DNA of 64,000 nt. Origin: Ochotona curzoniae (lineage: Eukaryota > Chordata > Mammalia > Lagomorpha > Ochotonidae). Made by a program: the position numbers and the translations under genes. The notes beneath the pieces are model-generated. The model worked only from the letters and a program-made list of their open reading frames with translations, was not told where the DNA came from and made no database searches. The stretch lies in NCBI RefSeq assembly GCF_017591425.1, contig NW_024466512.1:17487001-17551000 (forward strand), given 5' to 3'. Below, piece by piece: positions 1-11,810 of the stretch (the first letter of the stretch is position 1; the number at the start of each line of letters is the position of its first letter).

Positions 1-1350
1 AAATAGTCTACATGTGGGATAAGATACAAAATGTGTATGTTCTCCACAGTTCCCAAACTGGTAGAAAATGCATATTACATTATATAGTGTTTAATCACTA
101 AGGTTAATACACCTCAAAGGCAGAGTTTTTTAAAAGCTCATGAAAAGGCAACCTGGCCAGATGTAAGGCAGGCACAGAGATGGGAGGGGCATTCCATGGG
201 AAATAAAAACAGGGGATTATGAAATATTTCCTATTTTCTCACTTCTAAAACCTTGTTCACAAGGACTTCTGTGGAAGGATTTTGCTTTTGTCATTTAAGC
301 ACAAACTCAGATAACAGTATTACTTGATCTTAGATTTTAGGAGGATATTTGTGAATATGTAAGAGCTCTTCCATGGTTTTTGCTTTGTGTATTAAGTGCA
401 CCTTCCATCTACCTCTTGAGTCGAGACACTCAAGCAGCTTGGAAGCTGGATTCATCATATCCCTGACCTAGAAGTTGATTCTTCTCAAGCATTGTTTATA
501 GGTGTCTGAATCCCCCAAACATAATCCTCTGTTGTCTGTTCTGAAAAACAACACTTCACTGTAAATTCCTCCCAAAAGCCTGGGATTAATTATTTCCATA
601 AACAGTTGTTAATTATGTTTCCAAGCTGCAGCTGATATGGCAACTAGCCAAATTAGTCCCCACATGGACTGTCCTCTTTTAAATAAGAGATTTTCTTTGC
701 TGCAACAATTTTGATGAATACTCAATCACTCCCTTTGTCCCATCAATATGATTTGGTTACCTGTGCCCTGCCCAACTGACTTTCTAAGACTCAGCATTTG
801 AAATGCCTCCTTTTTGACTCTGTCTCCCTAAATCAGCTCTATATCCTCATCAAACTTAACAGTAAAGTTAGGCTGATTGTTAAGTGGTTTGATGTCAGTT
901 TCACTAAATGGAGTCATCTGTACAATAGATGAGTAGAGATTTTGATATTGAAAAAAAAATGTCCTTGTAGGAATCAAATGTAATAGCAAACTTGCCCTGG
1001 CAATTTTCTAATGCAAGCCTAGATGGAGAGGCAGAGATGAGATGCACTGTAATGTGTCTCATTTCATCCCGTGGTAGTGGACAGAGTCCACTGTCACCAC
1101 ATCCTGGACAGTTTTGTCAGCTGTTTGTAACCTTCGGAGAATGTTCTGCCCTCCCTACATAATTTGCATCAATAAATAATATAAAAGCTGCAGAGAGGTG
1201 AGAATGTGTCATTGAGATAACGATGCTTGGAGAGCGGAAAGATGATTGAGAGGGAATATGAGAATTACCAGAGTGCAGGACAGCTTGAATTCTGAGTGAC
1301 AGTCGTTGCCCATGCAGAATTGATGGCAGAATAGGGTCAGGACATGTTTA
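1..1350. other. SORCS1 intron, unique sequence
   Basis: AT-rich intronic DNA on the sense strand of SORCS1. I see no exon, RNA gene or clear repeat before the SINE target-site copy at 1351-1362. Open frames here are short and look random. Confidence 0.6.
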
Positions 1351-1362
1351 AAAACACAGAGA

Positions 1363-1682
1363 GGGCCCTGCGCAGTGGCACAGTGGTTAAGGTCCTCGCC
1401 CTGCATGCCCCGGATCCCATATGGGCGCCGGTTCTAATCCCAGCAGCCCCTCTTCCCTTCCAGCTCCCTGCCTGTGGCCCGGGAAAGCAGTCGAGGACGG
1501 CCCAAAGCTTTGGGACCATGCACCCGCGTGGGAGACCCAGAAGAGGCTCCTGGCTTCGGATTGGTATAGCATCGGCCGTTGCGCTCACTTGGGGAGTGAA
1601 TCATCGGACGGAAGATCTTCCTCTCTGTCTCTCCTCTCTGTATATCCGCCTTTCCAATAAAAAATAATAAAAATAAATCTTT
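1363..1682 (+). mobile_element. C-SINE, young copy with target-site duplication
   Basis: A full-length tRNA-derived lagomorph SINE. It starts GGGCCCTGCGCAGTGG, has a B-box-like GGTTCTAATCC near position 1431, the conserved body CCTGTGGCCCGGGAAAGCAG, and an AATAAAAATAAAT tail. The 12-bp duplication AAAACACAGAGA at 1351-1362 and 1683-1694 defines the ends exactly. It carries a variant block (CATCGGCCGTTGCGCTCACT) shared with the copy at 47817-48138. Several open frames across it are spurious. Confidence 0.93.
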
Positions 1683-1799
1683 AAAACACAGAGAAACATT
1701 AACCAGGGGGAAGCAGGGAGAGCACATTCTAGGATTTGCAGAGAAGAAACCAGAGGCAGAGGAGCAGCTGGAGACTTACAGACATGGGAAAGCTGCGGA

Positions 1800-3055
1800 A
1801 ACGGCGATGTGGTGCTGCAGTGACCAGCTGTCCCAGCGGCATTCAGCCAGTAGTGATCTGAACTGCACCGGTGACTGGTATTCCACCAGCAACCAGGTGG
1901 GAAGGAGAGCTCACTGAGAACTCAGGAGCTGAACCCAGATGAAAAAACAGCCTGTCCTGCTGGTTTGTTTGATTTGACCAAGAGTAGGGACAGAGCAGCA
2001 GATCCTAAACATGTGGGAACAGGTTGATTGTACTATCCAGACACCCAGCAGAGCCAAATCAGGTACCATTTTGTTCAGGAAGGCAAAGGCTATGGGACAA
2101 GACTGTGCATGCACTAAGCTGTGAGTGAGACCATTTCTGGTTTAGTTAATTTCAACAATGTGGCATCCTCCAGGTTCCACCCAAAATAGGTCCAGGTATC
2201 CTGCAGACCTAATGGTCAGTAGATCAAGAACTCCACAAGTGGTGCATCAGGCACCATTTTGTACAGTGTGGTAAAGGCTTTGGGACTGCAGGGACAACAA
2301 TGAGCTGCGCATATGCTAAGCTGGGAACAAACTCACTGATCTCAGTGCGTTGTACTGGTTGCCACTCACTGGAGTTTCAGATTTGCTTGTTTTGATAGAA
2401 GCAGAAGCAGAGTGGCAGAGCCCAAGCAGGAGACCTAACAACCAGCAGGCCCAGATCCCCATCAGTGTCACATCAGGTGCCATTTTGTGTACTGAGGAAC
2501 AGGCCATAGGACTGGAGGGACGACAGTGAGCTGACTGCTGAGCCAGGAGAGAGCTCATTTCTGGCTCAATGCATTGCACTGGTCTCATAGGGAAAATGGT
2601 ACTGAGATAACATCACATGGGTTCCACCAAAAATAGGTCCAGGTGGCCTTCAGACATAATGGCCATCAGGTTCTGGCAAGACAAGCACCATTGCTAACCC
2701 AGTAATGTCGAGGCAGCTGGTATCTCCCTATTCCTGGGTACTGCTTAAACCTGGAGTAGGAGAAAGGCTGCACAGGCATTGGTGTTGTCACAAAACTGAA
2801 TCACAAGGGGTGGAAAGTGGTGGATCAGGAGCTGGGGCTATGAAGACAGTGGTGGAAGCCTAGCAGAAGAGCCAGGGAGTGTAACATGCTGGAAGGAGTG
2901 CACAAGTGGCGCTACAATCGAAGAACTGGGTACTGAATGCAAGTAGTAAAATCGACCTGTACACCAGTGGGTGACACAGTTTAGAAATGGGCCTTAAGAA
3001 GTAGAATCTGCTGCTGGGATAGCAGTGACCAAGAGCAGAAGAGACAGAGGGTACA
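1800..3055 (+). mobile_element. LINE-1 5' UTR with internal duplication
   Basis: GC-richer sequence leading straight into a LINE-1 ORF1. It contains an imperfect tandem structure: a block with AATCAGGTACCATTTTGT at 2057 recurs at about 2471, and GTTCCACCCAAAATAGGTCC at 2174 recurs at 2621, so the period is about 0.41-0.45 kb. A third CACCATTTTGT lies at about 2251. The left boundary is uncertain. Confidence 0.6.
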
Positions 3056-3840
3056 ATGAAAAACAGCAAGAAAAAGCACATACAGGAATTCAAGGAATTT
3101 AAGGACTCTGTCGCTAAGGAAATATCAACACTGAAACAAAATCTAGTAGAATTATTGGAAATCACAATGGGGCAAATTACAAATTCATTGGAAAGCCTCA
3201 ATAATAGGATGAGCAAGGCAGAACAAAGAATCTCAGAACTGGACATTTCCGTCAGCAGTGTGGGGGAAAAGCTGGAAAAAACTGAGTAAAGCACAAAGAA
3301 AAGTATGCAGGAATTAAGGAATATTATTAAAGGCCAAATGTAAGAGTTTTGGAAGTTCCAGAAGGTACGGAAAGAGAGAAGCTGAGTTTAAAAATGTATT
3401 CAATGAAATAATAAAGGAAAGCTTCTCTAATTTGGAGAAAGAATTGGGAAACAAAATACAAGAGGGGAACAGAACTCCCAACAGTGTTGACCAAAAGCAA
3501 TTTTCAACATGACAATAATTAAGCTCTCTTCAGTTAAACACAAGGGAAAAATCCTTAAATAAGCATGTGGGAAAAAATCAGTTAAATATAGAGGGACCCA
3601 GTCAGACTCACTGCTGACCTCTCAGAGGAAGCTCCATAGACCAGAAGAGACTAATGCAGTGACATCTTCCAGATTCTACAAGGAAAAAAATTGTCAGCCC
3701 ATAATAAAGTACCCAGCAAAGCTTTCTTTTGTCTTTGAAAATGAAGTAAAATTCTTCCGCAATAAAGAAAAGTTCACAGAATTTGCCTCTTCCAGATCTG
3801 CCATATAAAAGATACTTAAACACATTGAATGAATAACACC
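3056..3840 (+). pseudogene. LINE-1 ORF1, degraded
   Basis: L1 ORF1p is the trimeric RNA-binding protein of LINE-1. An intact N-terminal stretch of 77 codons (3056-3289) is coiled-coil-like (SLESLNNRMSKAEQRISELD). After a stop the frame continues in pieces: NVRVLEVPEGTER near 3340, NEIIKESFSNLEKELG near 3402, and a C-terminal piece (PAKLSF, then ENEVKFF) near 3707-3760. These are the usual ORF1p RRM and C-terminal landmarks. Multiple stops and frame changes show it is dead. Confidence 0.8.
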
Positions 3841-3949
3841 TACCAAAACCAAAGGCAAACATTGAGAATGACAGATTTAAAAAACAAAAGATTAAATCAA
3901 ACAATAAACAGCCCATTGCTAAAAGAACAGGACCAAATTACTGCATATA

Positions 3950-4238
3950 GATGTTAACCCTGAATAAAAATGACTCAAATTCATAAAGCAGGCATCATAA
4001 ACTGGCAGACTGGATCAGAAAACAAAACCCATCTATCTGTTGCCTATAGCAGACTCATATCACCAACAAGCATATGCAGAAACTGAAAATGTAAGGATAA
4101 AAAAAGATATTCAAGGCTAATGAAAAGGAAAAGCAAGCTGGCATAGCCATTCTTCTAGCAGAAAATGTAGACTTTGACATGAAAAATATTGAAAGAGATG
4201 AAGAATACCATGTAATGATCAGGGATCCATTCGGCAGG
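3950..4238 (+). pseudogene. LINE-1 ORF2 endonuclease start, truncated
   Basis: Downstream of ORF1 the same element gives broken matches to the start of the ORF2 endonuclease: ADWIRKQNPSICC near 4002, a KKIFKAN-like segment near 4100, then QAGIAILLAENVDF and YHVMIRDPF up to about 4230. It stops abruptly at about 4240, where inverted L1 sequence begins. The reverse transcriptase is absent. Confidence 0.7.
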
Positions 4239-4239
4239 A

Positions 4240-4800
4240 AGAGGATGTTTTCTTTCTCATCTCTGATTGTACTTGTTTTTTTCTCTCTTGCTTTTCTTTG
4301 CTAGTCTGAATAAAAGCTTGTTTTTCTCATCGTCTTTTAACAGTGGCTTTTTCTGGTTGCAATTAGTGGTTTTTTAGTTTCAAATCCATTTGTTTTTGCT
4401 GTGGTTTTTATCATTTCTTCCTTCCTGTTCATTTTTTCCTTTTTAAATAAGTTTTTTGAAGTACATTATTAGATCATTTATTTGAAATATTTCTATTTCC
4501 TGTAAGCACCTAATATAAATGTCCCTCTAAATACTGCTTTTGCTACATCTCATGGGTTTTAATATTTTTTTTCTATTTTCATTTCCTCAAAAATGTCTTT
4601 TTCTTATTAATTTCTTCAGTGACACATAGATCACACAACAGCATTGTTTTCTTCAGGAAGGTTTTTTCTTTCCTTTTTTATTTCTTCATTGACACATTGC
4701 TCATACAGTAGTATGTTTAACTTCATGGCGTTGTAAATTTTCTGTTTTTCTTCCTGTTGTTGATTTTGTTTTAAGGCTTTTCATTTAAGGGGATGTATAG
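4240..4800 (-). pseudogene. LINE-1 ORF2 fragment, inverted
   Basis: Read on the minus strand this gives the linker region after the endonuclease: a CLQEIEIFQIND segment near 4490-4530, then RKEEMIKTTAKTNGFETKK near 4370-4430 and REKKTSTIRDEK near 4250-4290. The order is correct for minus-strand L1 ORF2. There are many stops. A 50-bp block is imperfectly repeated within it (4609-4660 and 4679-4731). Confidence 0.6.
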
Positions 4801-5090
4801 TAACTGTGTAATATAGACTATCATATCCAAATGTGTGGATACAATGCAGTATGCACCTCTACATCCAAATCAAAGATGAACTCCCAGTGAGGCTGTTAAA
4901 TGTATCTTAATAATAGGATGCCGGACTGTCTGCGTTGCCTACAACCACAATGTCAGGATGCACTTAAATAGCAGAATGGTGGACTTATGACTCTCTAGAA
5001 AGGACTATATTATTGTAATAATTATATATTAGTATACCTATGGAACTGCATCATACGATAATGATTTTTAAAAAGGGAAAAAAAGCATGG
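4801..5090. other. Possible LINE-1 3' UTR-like sequence
   Basis: AT-rich, non-coding, directly after the inverted ORF2 piece, with a weak A-rich end at about 5070-5090. Position suggests the 3' UTR of the same broken L1, but I cannot recognise the family. Confidence 0.25.
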
Positions 5091-5544
5091 ATATTCAGAA
5101 AAATGACTCTGTCATAAATCTGTTTCAGCAGGAATGCTGCCCTCTTTCTTGAACTGTAATTTGCATTTGTTGAATAATCTTCTCCTTTGAGAATTTACAT
5201 GCTCACTGGCCAATCCTGCTTTGGTATGCAGAGGTCTGGAGCTATACTCGCTCTGGGTTGGTTTGATTATATATGTGAACTTTTAAAAGTTCATGGAAAA
5301 TGAAATTAAATGATAATTTTGTGGCAAAAAAAGATGTGAAGTGTATGCATACCTTGGGTCTACAAAAAGTCTGTACAAAATGTGTATCATGTAAAAGCCA
5401 TGCATAGATTCCCAAGTGTTATGAATAGTAAGAGCATCATATGTGATCAAATGGAAAGAGACATAAGAGCAAAGAAATGAGCAACTACAGGTTTCTCTAA
5501 GAAGTAGTTTCCTTTGTTCCTTACCGTCTGTATTTAAAGCAACA

Positions 5545-5860
5545 CATCAATTTAATTTTTCTTTAGTTGTGTTTTACTTGAGAGAGAAAAAATGACAGAG
5601 AAAGAAAGAGAGGGAAACTCCGTTCTGCTGATCCACCTGTGCAAATGCCCACAAGGCATAGGACTTTGTCATGGGTGACGTCAGAAGTGCATCCCTCACA
5701 GGGGGGACAGGAATGCAGTTGCTTGAGCCATCACTGCTTCAGGAAGTTCTCCGCAGGAGCTGAAACTTGGTCCAAAGCTGGGGACTCAGGATCTGGGATC
5801 TAGGCATGCTTGCTGTTAGGCTCAATGCTTGCTCCACTATTGCAGTTCCTTTACATTGTA
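5545..5860 (-). mobile_element. Old C-SINE-type copy
   Basis: An antisense copy with the purine-rich stretch (GAGAGAAAAAATGACAGAG) that is the complement of the SINE's CT-rich 3' part, then a diverged body. Strongly decayed, with no clear target-site duplication. Confidence 0.5.
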
Positions 5861-6208
5861 AAACTTGAGGTTGAGCGGGTATCCACTCCGTTGTGCATGC
5901 ATTTCTGGTTGGTTTTTTTTTTCTCTGCATGTAAATATTCTGTGAACCCAAGTTTACCTTTTCTTTTGTAAGATTCTCTATAACTAAACCGTCATTAGCC
6001 AGTTTTGAATCTATGCTTTTTTTTTTTCAGTATCTATGCCCGTTTTGGACTTTGTCTTACTCTTCAGGAGGTTTCTTCCCTATTTTAGACTATGCAGCAT
6101 GTGCTCAGTAAAGAAAGTCACAATCGAAAGCAGTGAGTTACATCTTTGATGTACCTGAAGGAAAGAGTTGAGATATATAAATATAAATATATACATTATA
6201 AATGTTTA

Positions 6209-6525
6209 GGGTCCATCGCAGTAGCATAGTGGCTAAACACCTTGCCTTGCATGCGCCAGGATCCCTTATGGACACCGTTTCATGTCCTGGCTATCCTGCT
6301 TCCCATCCAGCTCCCTGCTTGTGGCCTGGGAAAGCAGTCGAAGACAGGCCAAAGTCTTGGGACCCTGCACCGGCATGGGAGACCTGGAGGTTCCTGGCTC
6401 CTGCCTTCATATGCTCTCAGCTGCAGCTGTTGTGGCCACTTGGGGAGCGAATCAGAAGATGGAAGATGTTTCTCTCTGTTGTTCCCCCTTTCTATATATC
6501 TGACTTTCCAATAAAAATATCTACT
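6209..6525 (+). mobile_element. C-SINE
   Basis: Nearly full-length sense copy: GGGTCCATCGCAGTAGCATA head, CTTGTGGCCTGGGAAAGCAG body, CCACTTGGGGAGCGAA and a CCAATAAAAAT tail. Similar short A/T-rich strings (AAATGTTTA and AAATGTAAA) flank it and may be the target duplication. The long open frame across it is a chance product of the SINE. Confidence 0.88.
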
Positions 6526-6574
6526 AAAAAATGTAAATGCTCAGCAAATGGGTTTCAGGTTAAAATGAGTAAGA

Positions 6575-6800
6575 CAGTTGAAAACACAGATCCTGGGTCA
6601 AATGGCTGCTGTTTAAGTCTGCTGTGGCGAGTGCCTGTCTTCCTGTTCTTGGGCCAAGCATGGAACCTCCTTGGGCCTCACTGCAGTGTTAGTCTGGAGA
6701 ATGGTATTGTTAACAACAGCTGGCTGTTAAGAGTTAGTGTATGCTGAGCCCTTAAAATAGAACCCAGAACATAGTATGGGCTAAATGTTTGCTTTCAATA
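6575..6800 (+). repeat. MIR-like old SINE
   Basis: Diverged match to the mammalian MIR core and tail: CCTTGGGCCTCACTGCAG, GGAGAATGGTATTGTTAAC, then CCCAGAACATAGTATGGGCT, in the order expected on the + strand. Confidence 0.55.
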
Positions 6801-9800
6801 TGACCTTTTATTTACTTGTAAACAGTAGTATTGTATTTAGTTAGTGTACAAACTGCTTAGGAGAGATTTGGTTTGATGATCTAAACAATCCTATTTAGAG
6901 ACTTGGTCTCTGTTCTGTTTTGTGTCTCTCTGTCTGTCTTTTGTTCCTATCTTACTCTTTCTTTTTCTCCATTGTTCTTTCTGCTATTCTTTAAATCAAG
7001 ACCAACACAACATAAAGTATGCAGTGTGAGAATGTATGGGTGTTACATACTCATCTAAATGTTTTATGAGTTAATTTATAAATCAATTGTTATAAAGTAA
7101 AAATGTTTTCAAACCAGACATTTAACATTGATTAACAACCTGCTGTGTAGAAGGCACATAATCAATGAACTCCAGTTGTTGGTATTGATATTCCCATATG
7201 TTAGATATGGTAGACCAAAAAAAGACTCAGTAGCAATGTATAGTGTAGTTGGTTAGGCCAAAGTGTTACAAGTGTTTCATGGGCAAGGGAGATTCATGCC
7301 ATCTCTCTTCATGGACGCAGGGGAAACTTCCTGTTTTTATCGCAGGATTTACCTACAACTTTTAGTTTCTTGTTGAGTGTTCAGTGGTGAGCCACAACGT
7401 GAAGCCACAGCAGCCTGTTGTGCCTGCTTTTGTACACAGTCGCACAAACGTTCTGAAAACAGAGATAACCTTTCAGAAGGCTTGCATTCATGTGCTGATT
7501 TTATGTAAGTGTGATCCTCGGAATGCTTTTCATTTTTCACAGTGACTCATGGAAGCAAGTAATTACTTTCTATGGTGTGTGAATCCTACTGGTGCGTTTA
7601 ATTATTTACTCAGACCATTTTTTTTTCTTGCTTGAGAGATTGGAACCATAGCTTAGAGCTAAAGTGTTAAGAAACACGACATAGAGAAGTCAGTTCCAAA
7701 GGTGGCAACACATCTAGTTGTCTGCTGCATGGAAATGTGAACATTGGCCTGTGTGAATTGCTGCAGGATAGAGCAGGCAGACGGTTCTGACTACACGGAA
7801 CAGGTTCTGCTTAACCCTCTTCGCCAAATGCTACCTTTGTGGCAATGCATATCCTGGTTCTCTTTTTGTTTTTACAGACTTGCTGTGAAATCTAAGCATT
7901 CTAGGCTCTCCTACAGGAAATGGAAGAATAAAATGACAGAAACCACTTACCCTTTAAGAGCCCTGAGTAACTGGTTTCTTACATTTCAGAGAAAGCTCAA
8001 GGAAACATGTGGTATCAGAGAACTTTGCTTTTGCATCCAAGCTGTGACCATTGTCCTTTTTTGGGTATTTTATTGTGGAGATTTGTGAATTAGCTTTCCC
8101 TTCTACATCCTTGTGTTGTGCTGGTAATACACTGCTAAGTGAGTACCCAGATTGGGCAGTCGGATAGCCAGCCTGCAAACAGCCGTCAGATGAGAGCTTG
8201 GCTGCAAATTGGCCATCTGGTAAGGCTGGAGTAGACACTTAACGGAGATGAGAATGGATAATATTCAGATTGATGGTTTACTTCATGGGTGGTTAGAGGG
8301 ATTTTGTTTTGCATGCTTTTCAGCAGACCTGATTTAAAAATTCATAGATGCACCTGGTTGGTTGTTCTGTTTTTCACATATTCTGGTCCACAGCAAGAGA
8401 CTAAATTGGAAAAGTGTTATATTCATTGCCTGTAAGAAATTGCATAGTTTCGTGACAATTTTGTGAGTATAGATGCTGAAGTGAAAAGAGGGGCTGTTTT
8501 TCAGGTTTAGATTCGTAAGTGTTAAGAGCATCACATCGTTTACTTTTCATTCAGTGTTACAGAAAAACATCCGTTAACCAAAAGAGGTATGTGAAAAAAT
8601 ATAGACATTTGGAAATTGATCACAAACTTCAAAATTCTTGGAGGTATTTAAAGCTCTAGACTTAGACAAAATGAACCAGAACCAATGCAATAGTTTTCCG
8701 TACTGAATGCTTAAAAATAAAAAGAATGAAGAAAAGTGGTTTTCCTTAGCTGGGAAAATAAGCTCTCTCTTCCAGGTAACCATTTCCTGTTGGTTTTAGA
8801 GGAACATCTAGTTAAATCATGGATGAGCCACGTTCAGTTTGATTAAAATCCAGTAAACTCAGTCTCAGATTAATCAGTCGCATTTTCTATTTCCCAAGTT
8901 TATGTCCCTCCTTCTCTGTCACCTCCCTGCAAAAGATATTTAGCCTCAAGGCTGAGATATAATAAACAGGTGACCTTTACGTTTTAGTTCAAGGAAGTAA
9001 ATATAATGTTATAGGTATCATTGTCCGTTGAGCCTTGGTGGGATGAGAGTTAGACGTATAAGGCAGCACTAAAAAACTTGACCTTCAGGGGAGAAAGACA
9101 GATTGGACAAAGGGAAGGATGGGTAATGCAGTGAGAGATTCTGCAGACCTAAATCTTGTGGAAATGTTGTGTGCTTCGATTGAGGAGCATAGTGACGCTT
9201 CTGCAGCCAAAGCTTCCATTTAGCACAAAGTTTCTGTCTGCTGTGTCAGTATTACCATTGGTTTACCTTGATTTCATTAAACCTGAGCTGCAAACAAGCA
9301 AGTGAAGCCATACTCATGGTGCACAAGAAGCTACACAGGATTCATTTGCATAGGAGGCAGTTGTACATTTTGCTACGTGATGGCAAAAATTTAATATGTG
9401 AGGTTCAAGATTCGTTACCATGAGAACATCAGTGAAATACATTCAAGGTCAGTTTTAGAAAATTTTCCACTGATGAACGTGGACAATTCGAGTCACTAAA
9501 GTATGACTTGTCCATAACCTTGCTAGAATGTATTTTTCATCCCGGAAAAGATGCAACAGTATTCGAATTGAAAGCAAAATCAGCTACGAGGATTAACTTT
9601 CTTTTCCAGTGCAGTAGTTTAAAATGTTGAATTTGGGCTCCCTGTCTCCCGTGTCGTCTCTCAGGAGGGAGAACCCATGTTTATGGAACATTCCCACTTG
9701 AATTGCTGGATTCATCTTAATCCTCCAGCTGTAACACATTTTCTTAAATTTAATCATGTTGGATTACTGCAGCACAGGGGAGGGACAGCTACCTTGATCC

Positions 9801-10184
9801 TTGTAAATACCGCTGATAACAGAAAAGCCCCATCTTATATTGCTGTTGGTTTGGTTGTTTCCGATCATGAGGGACTGTTGGATTTTTGATATTCTTGCCA
9901 CTGTTGCAGCCAGTGGCACGAGTCACCTGTGTCCCACTGTCATCATTCTGCTCTCACAGATGAGTTTGTAAATTGTGGGTTTAAGCTCAACTCAGAGCAA
10001 GGGCAGAATCTATTGCAGGAGTTTAAGGACTGTTGAGGACCCATTTTGAGCCAGAAATGCACGCACAAGTAAACAGGCAGCCCTCTGTTCCTGGTGTGTG
10101 TCCTTAGATCTTTACTTTCCTAGACTTCGTAAGAAGAAATAAATTCTATCCTAATAGACTTCTGGCAGACATAACAGGGCATTT
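6801..10184. other. SORCS1 intron, mostly unique
   Basis: No exon, RNA gene or clear transposon recognised. A 114-codon frame at 7744-8088 has no family features and looks random. Confidence 0.5.
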
Positions 10185-10350
10185 TATAAATTTATAGAAA
10201 ATGGGATTAAAATGTTTTTCCTTTTGTTGTAATATTTGCTTTTTGAAATCTGTAGACTTGAGATCTTCAAAATATTCATGGAAAAATGGATTATGTAAAG
10301 AAGCATTTATGAAATTCACAAATATGTACATCAAAACAAATGTTTCTTTC
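10184..10350. repeat. Short dispersed repeat with an ATTCATGGAAAA-type end
   Basis: Contains TTTATAGAAAATGGGATTAA at about 10190 and AATATTCATGGAAAAATGG at about 10270, with TTTGAAATCTGTA between. The same words occur near 5283, 11692 and 45906, so this is a dispersed family I cannot name. Confidence 0.4.
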
Positions 10351-10539
10351 AATTCTGTTATAAAATTTTTTTAAGATACCATATTTCCCTATTTTTGCTT
10401 GAGGATAAACTTTTCAGAGATTATAAGCCAAGGGAACTTTAAATTTTACTTCATTCTGAAATTCCTCACACTTTCATGAATATGATATGTGACTGTTGAT
10501 TTTATTTAGAAAATTAAGTGTTGATTACTTCAGCTTCAT

Positions 10540-10640
10540 TTAATCATAATGAATCCCTGCTTTGTGAATTGAACATTGTTAGCCCTCATTTCATAGCAAC
10601 AGAAATAAAAAGGAATAGACTTGATAAATGATTTCTTAAG
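10540..10640 (-). repeat. Possible MIR-like fragment
   Basis: TTAGCCCTCATTTCATAGCA followed by AAATGATTTCTTAAGGCAGC resembles the antisense MIR core, but it is very diverged. Confidence 0.3.
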
Positions 10641-10726
10641 GCAGCATGACTAGACATACATGAGACCCAATGTTAAGTTTGTGATCTTAACTCATGCAGG
10701 CTTCTGAGCTCAAATATTTACTGACT

Positions 10727-11065
10727 TGGGCCTGGTATAGTGACCTAGTGCTAAATCTTTGCCTTGCACTCCTGGAATCCCATATGAGTGCAGATTTATT
10801 TCTTGGCTGCTGTGCTTCCCTTCCAACTCCCTGCTTGTGGCCTGGGATAGCAGCAGAGAATGGCCCAAAGCTGAAAGCCTTGGAACCCTGCACCCACATG
10901 GGAGGAGACATAGAGGAAGCTTCTGGATCCTGGCCTCAAATCAGTTCTTTTCCAGCTGTTGTGGCCACTTGGGGAGTGAACCACCGGGTGGAAATCTTTC
11001 TCCATGTCTCTCCTTTTCTCAGTAAATCTGATCTGCCTTTCCAATAAAAATAAATAATTTTTTAA
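10727..11065 (+). mobile_element. C-SINE
   Basis: Full-length sense copy with CTTGTGGCCTGGGATAGCAG, GTGGCCACTTGGGGAGTGAA and a CCAATAAAAATAAAT tail. Moderately diverged head. Open frames of 82-117 codons on both strands are SINE artefacts. Confidence 0.9.
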
Positions 11066-11305
11066 AAATTGAAAACATGTAGATAGGTGAAGAGATGAGG
11101 TATAGTTTTTGTTTTTTTTTAAAGAAAAATGACCTTAAGTGTTGTGGGAAATGAGGAACGTAACCTGTGTGGACTGGATCTCGGCTTTCACAGTCTATAC
11201 TTTGCAGTCTGATTTTGAATAGTCACTGGGATACAATACAAGATATTTATTGAACTTTATTTCAAACAGGGGGTGTTTGGAAAAGTTTATTATGAATGGA
11301 ATCAA

Positions 11306-11612
11306 GAGGCATGGCACAGTAGCCTAGTAGCTGTGTCCTTGATTTGCGTGCACCAGGATGCCATGTGGGCACCGATTGGTGTCCCAGCTGCTCTAGTTTC
11401 CATCTGGCTCCTTTCTTATGGCCTGGGAAAGCAGTAGAGAATGGCCCTAGGCCTTGGGCCCCTGCATCTACATGGGAGACTTGGGGAAAATCCTGGCTCC
11501 TGGCTTCGGTTCAGCTTAGCTTTGGCTGTTACAGCCACTTGGGGAGACAACAAGCAGACAGAGGACCTTTCTCTCTCTCTCTCCTTTTCTGTAAGTGAAT
11601 CTTTAAAAAAAC
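11306..11612 (+). mobile_element. C-SINE
   Basis: Sense copy: TGGCACAGTAGCCTAGTAGC head, TTATGGCCTGGGAAAGCAGT body, CACTTGGGGAGACAAC and a CT-rich run before GAATCTTTAAAAAAAC. Confidence 0.88.
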
Positions 11613-11684
11613 AAAAGAAAAAAACAGTTAAAAGATGAGTTTATTTTGGTATAGAAATTTGAAATTGATGCCACATTGAGTGAG

Positions 11685-11810
11685 TCTTCAAACAATTCAT
11701 GGAAAACAATATACCATGAAAAAGCTATACATGTATGTTAAGCTTTTTTGCATCAAAAAAGACTCAAAATTTAATTATTTTTCACAAATGTTTTAAAATT
11801 ACCTTTATTG
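11685..11810. repeat. Short dispersed repeat
   Basis: TCTTCAAACAATTCATGGAA at 11691 matches the end sequence seen at 10266 and 45906. Its other end is unclear. Confidence 0.35.

Noticed and set aside
1337..1727. Overlapping open frames of 61-107 codons
   Set aside because: They lie on the SINE at 1363-1682; similar frames recur on other SINE copies.
2860..3294. 144-codon minus-strand frame
   Set aside because: Antisense shadow of the LINE-1 ORF1 coiled coil and its upstream leader.
1800..4800. Twin-primed LINE-1 insertion
   Set aside because: The sense segment is the 5' half and no A tail or target duplication was seen in the needed places.
6202..6747. 181-codon frame
   Set aside because: Runs through a SINE and a MIR-like repeat, with no domain features.
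7744..8088. 114-codon frame with Cys near the start
   Set aside because: No family resemblance, no splice or promoter context; random length for this base composition.
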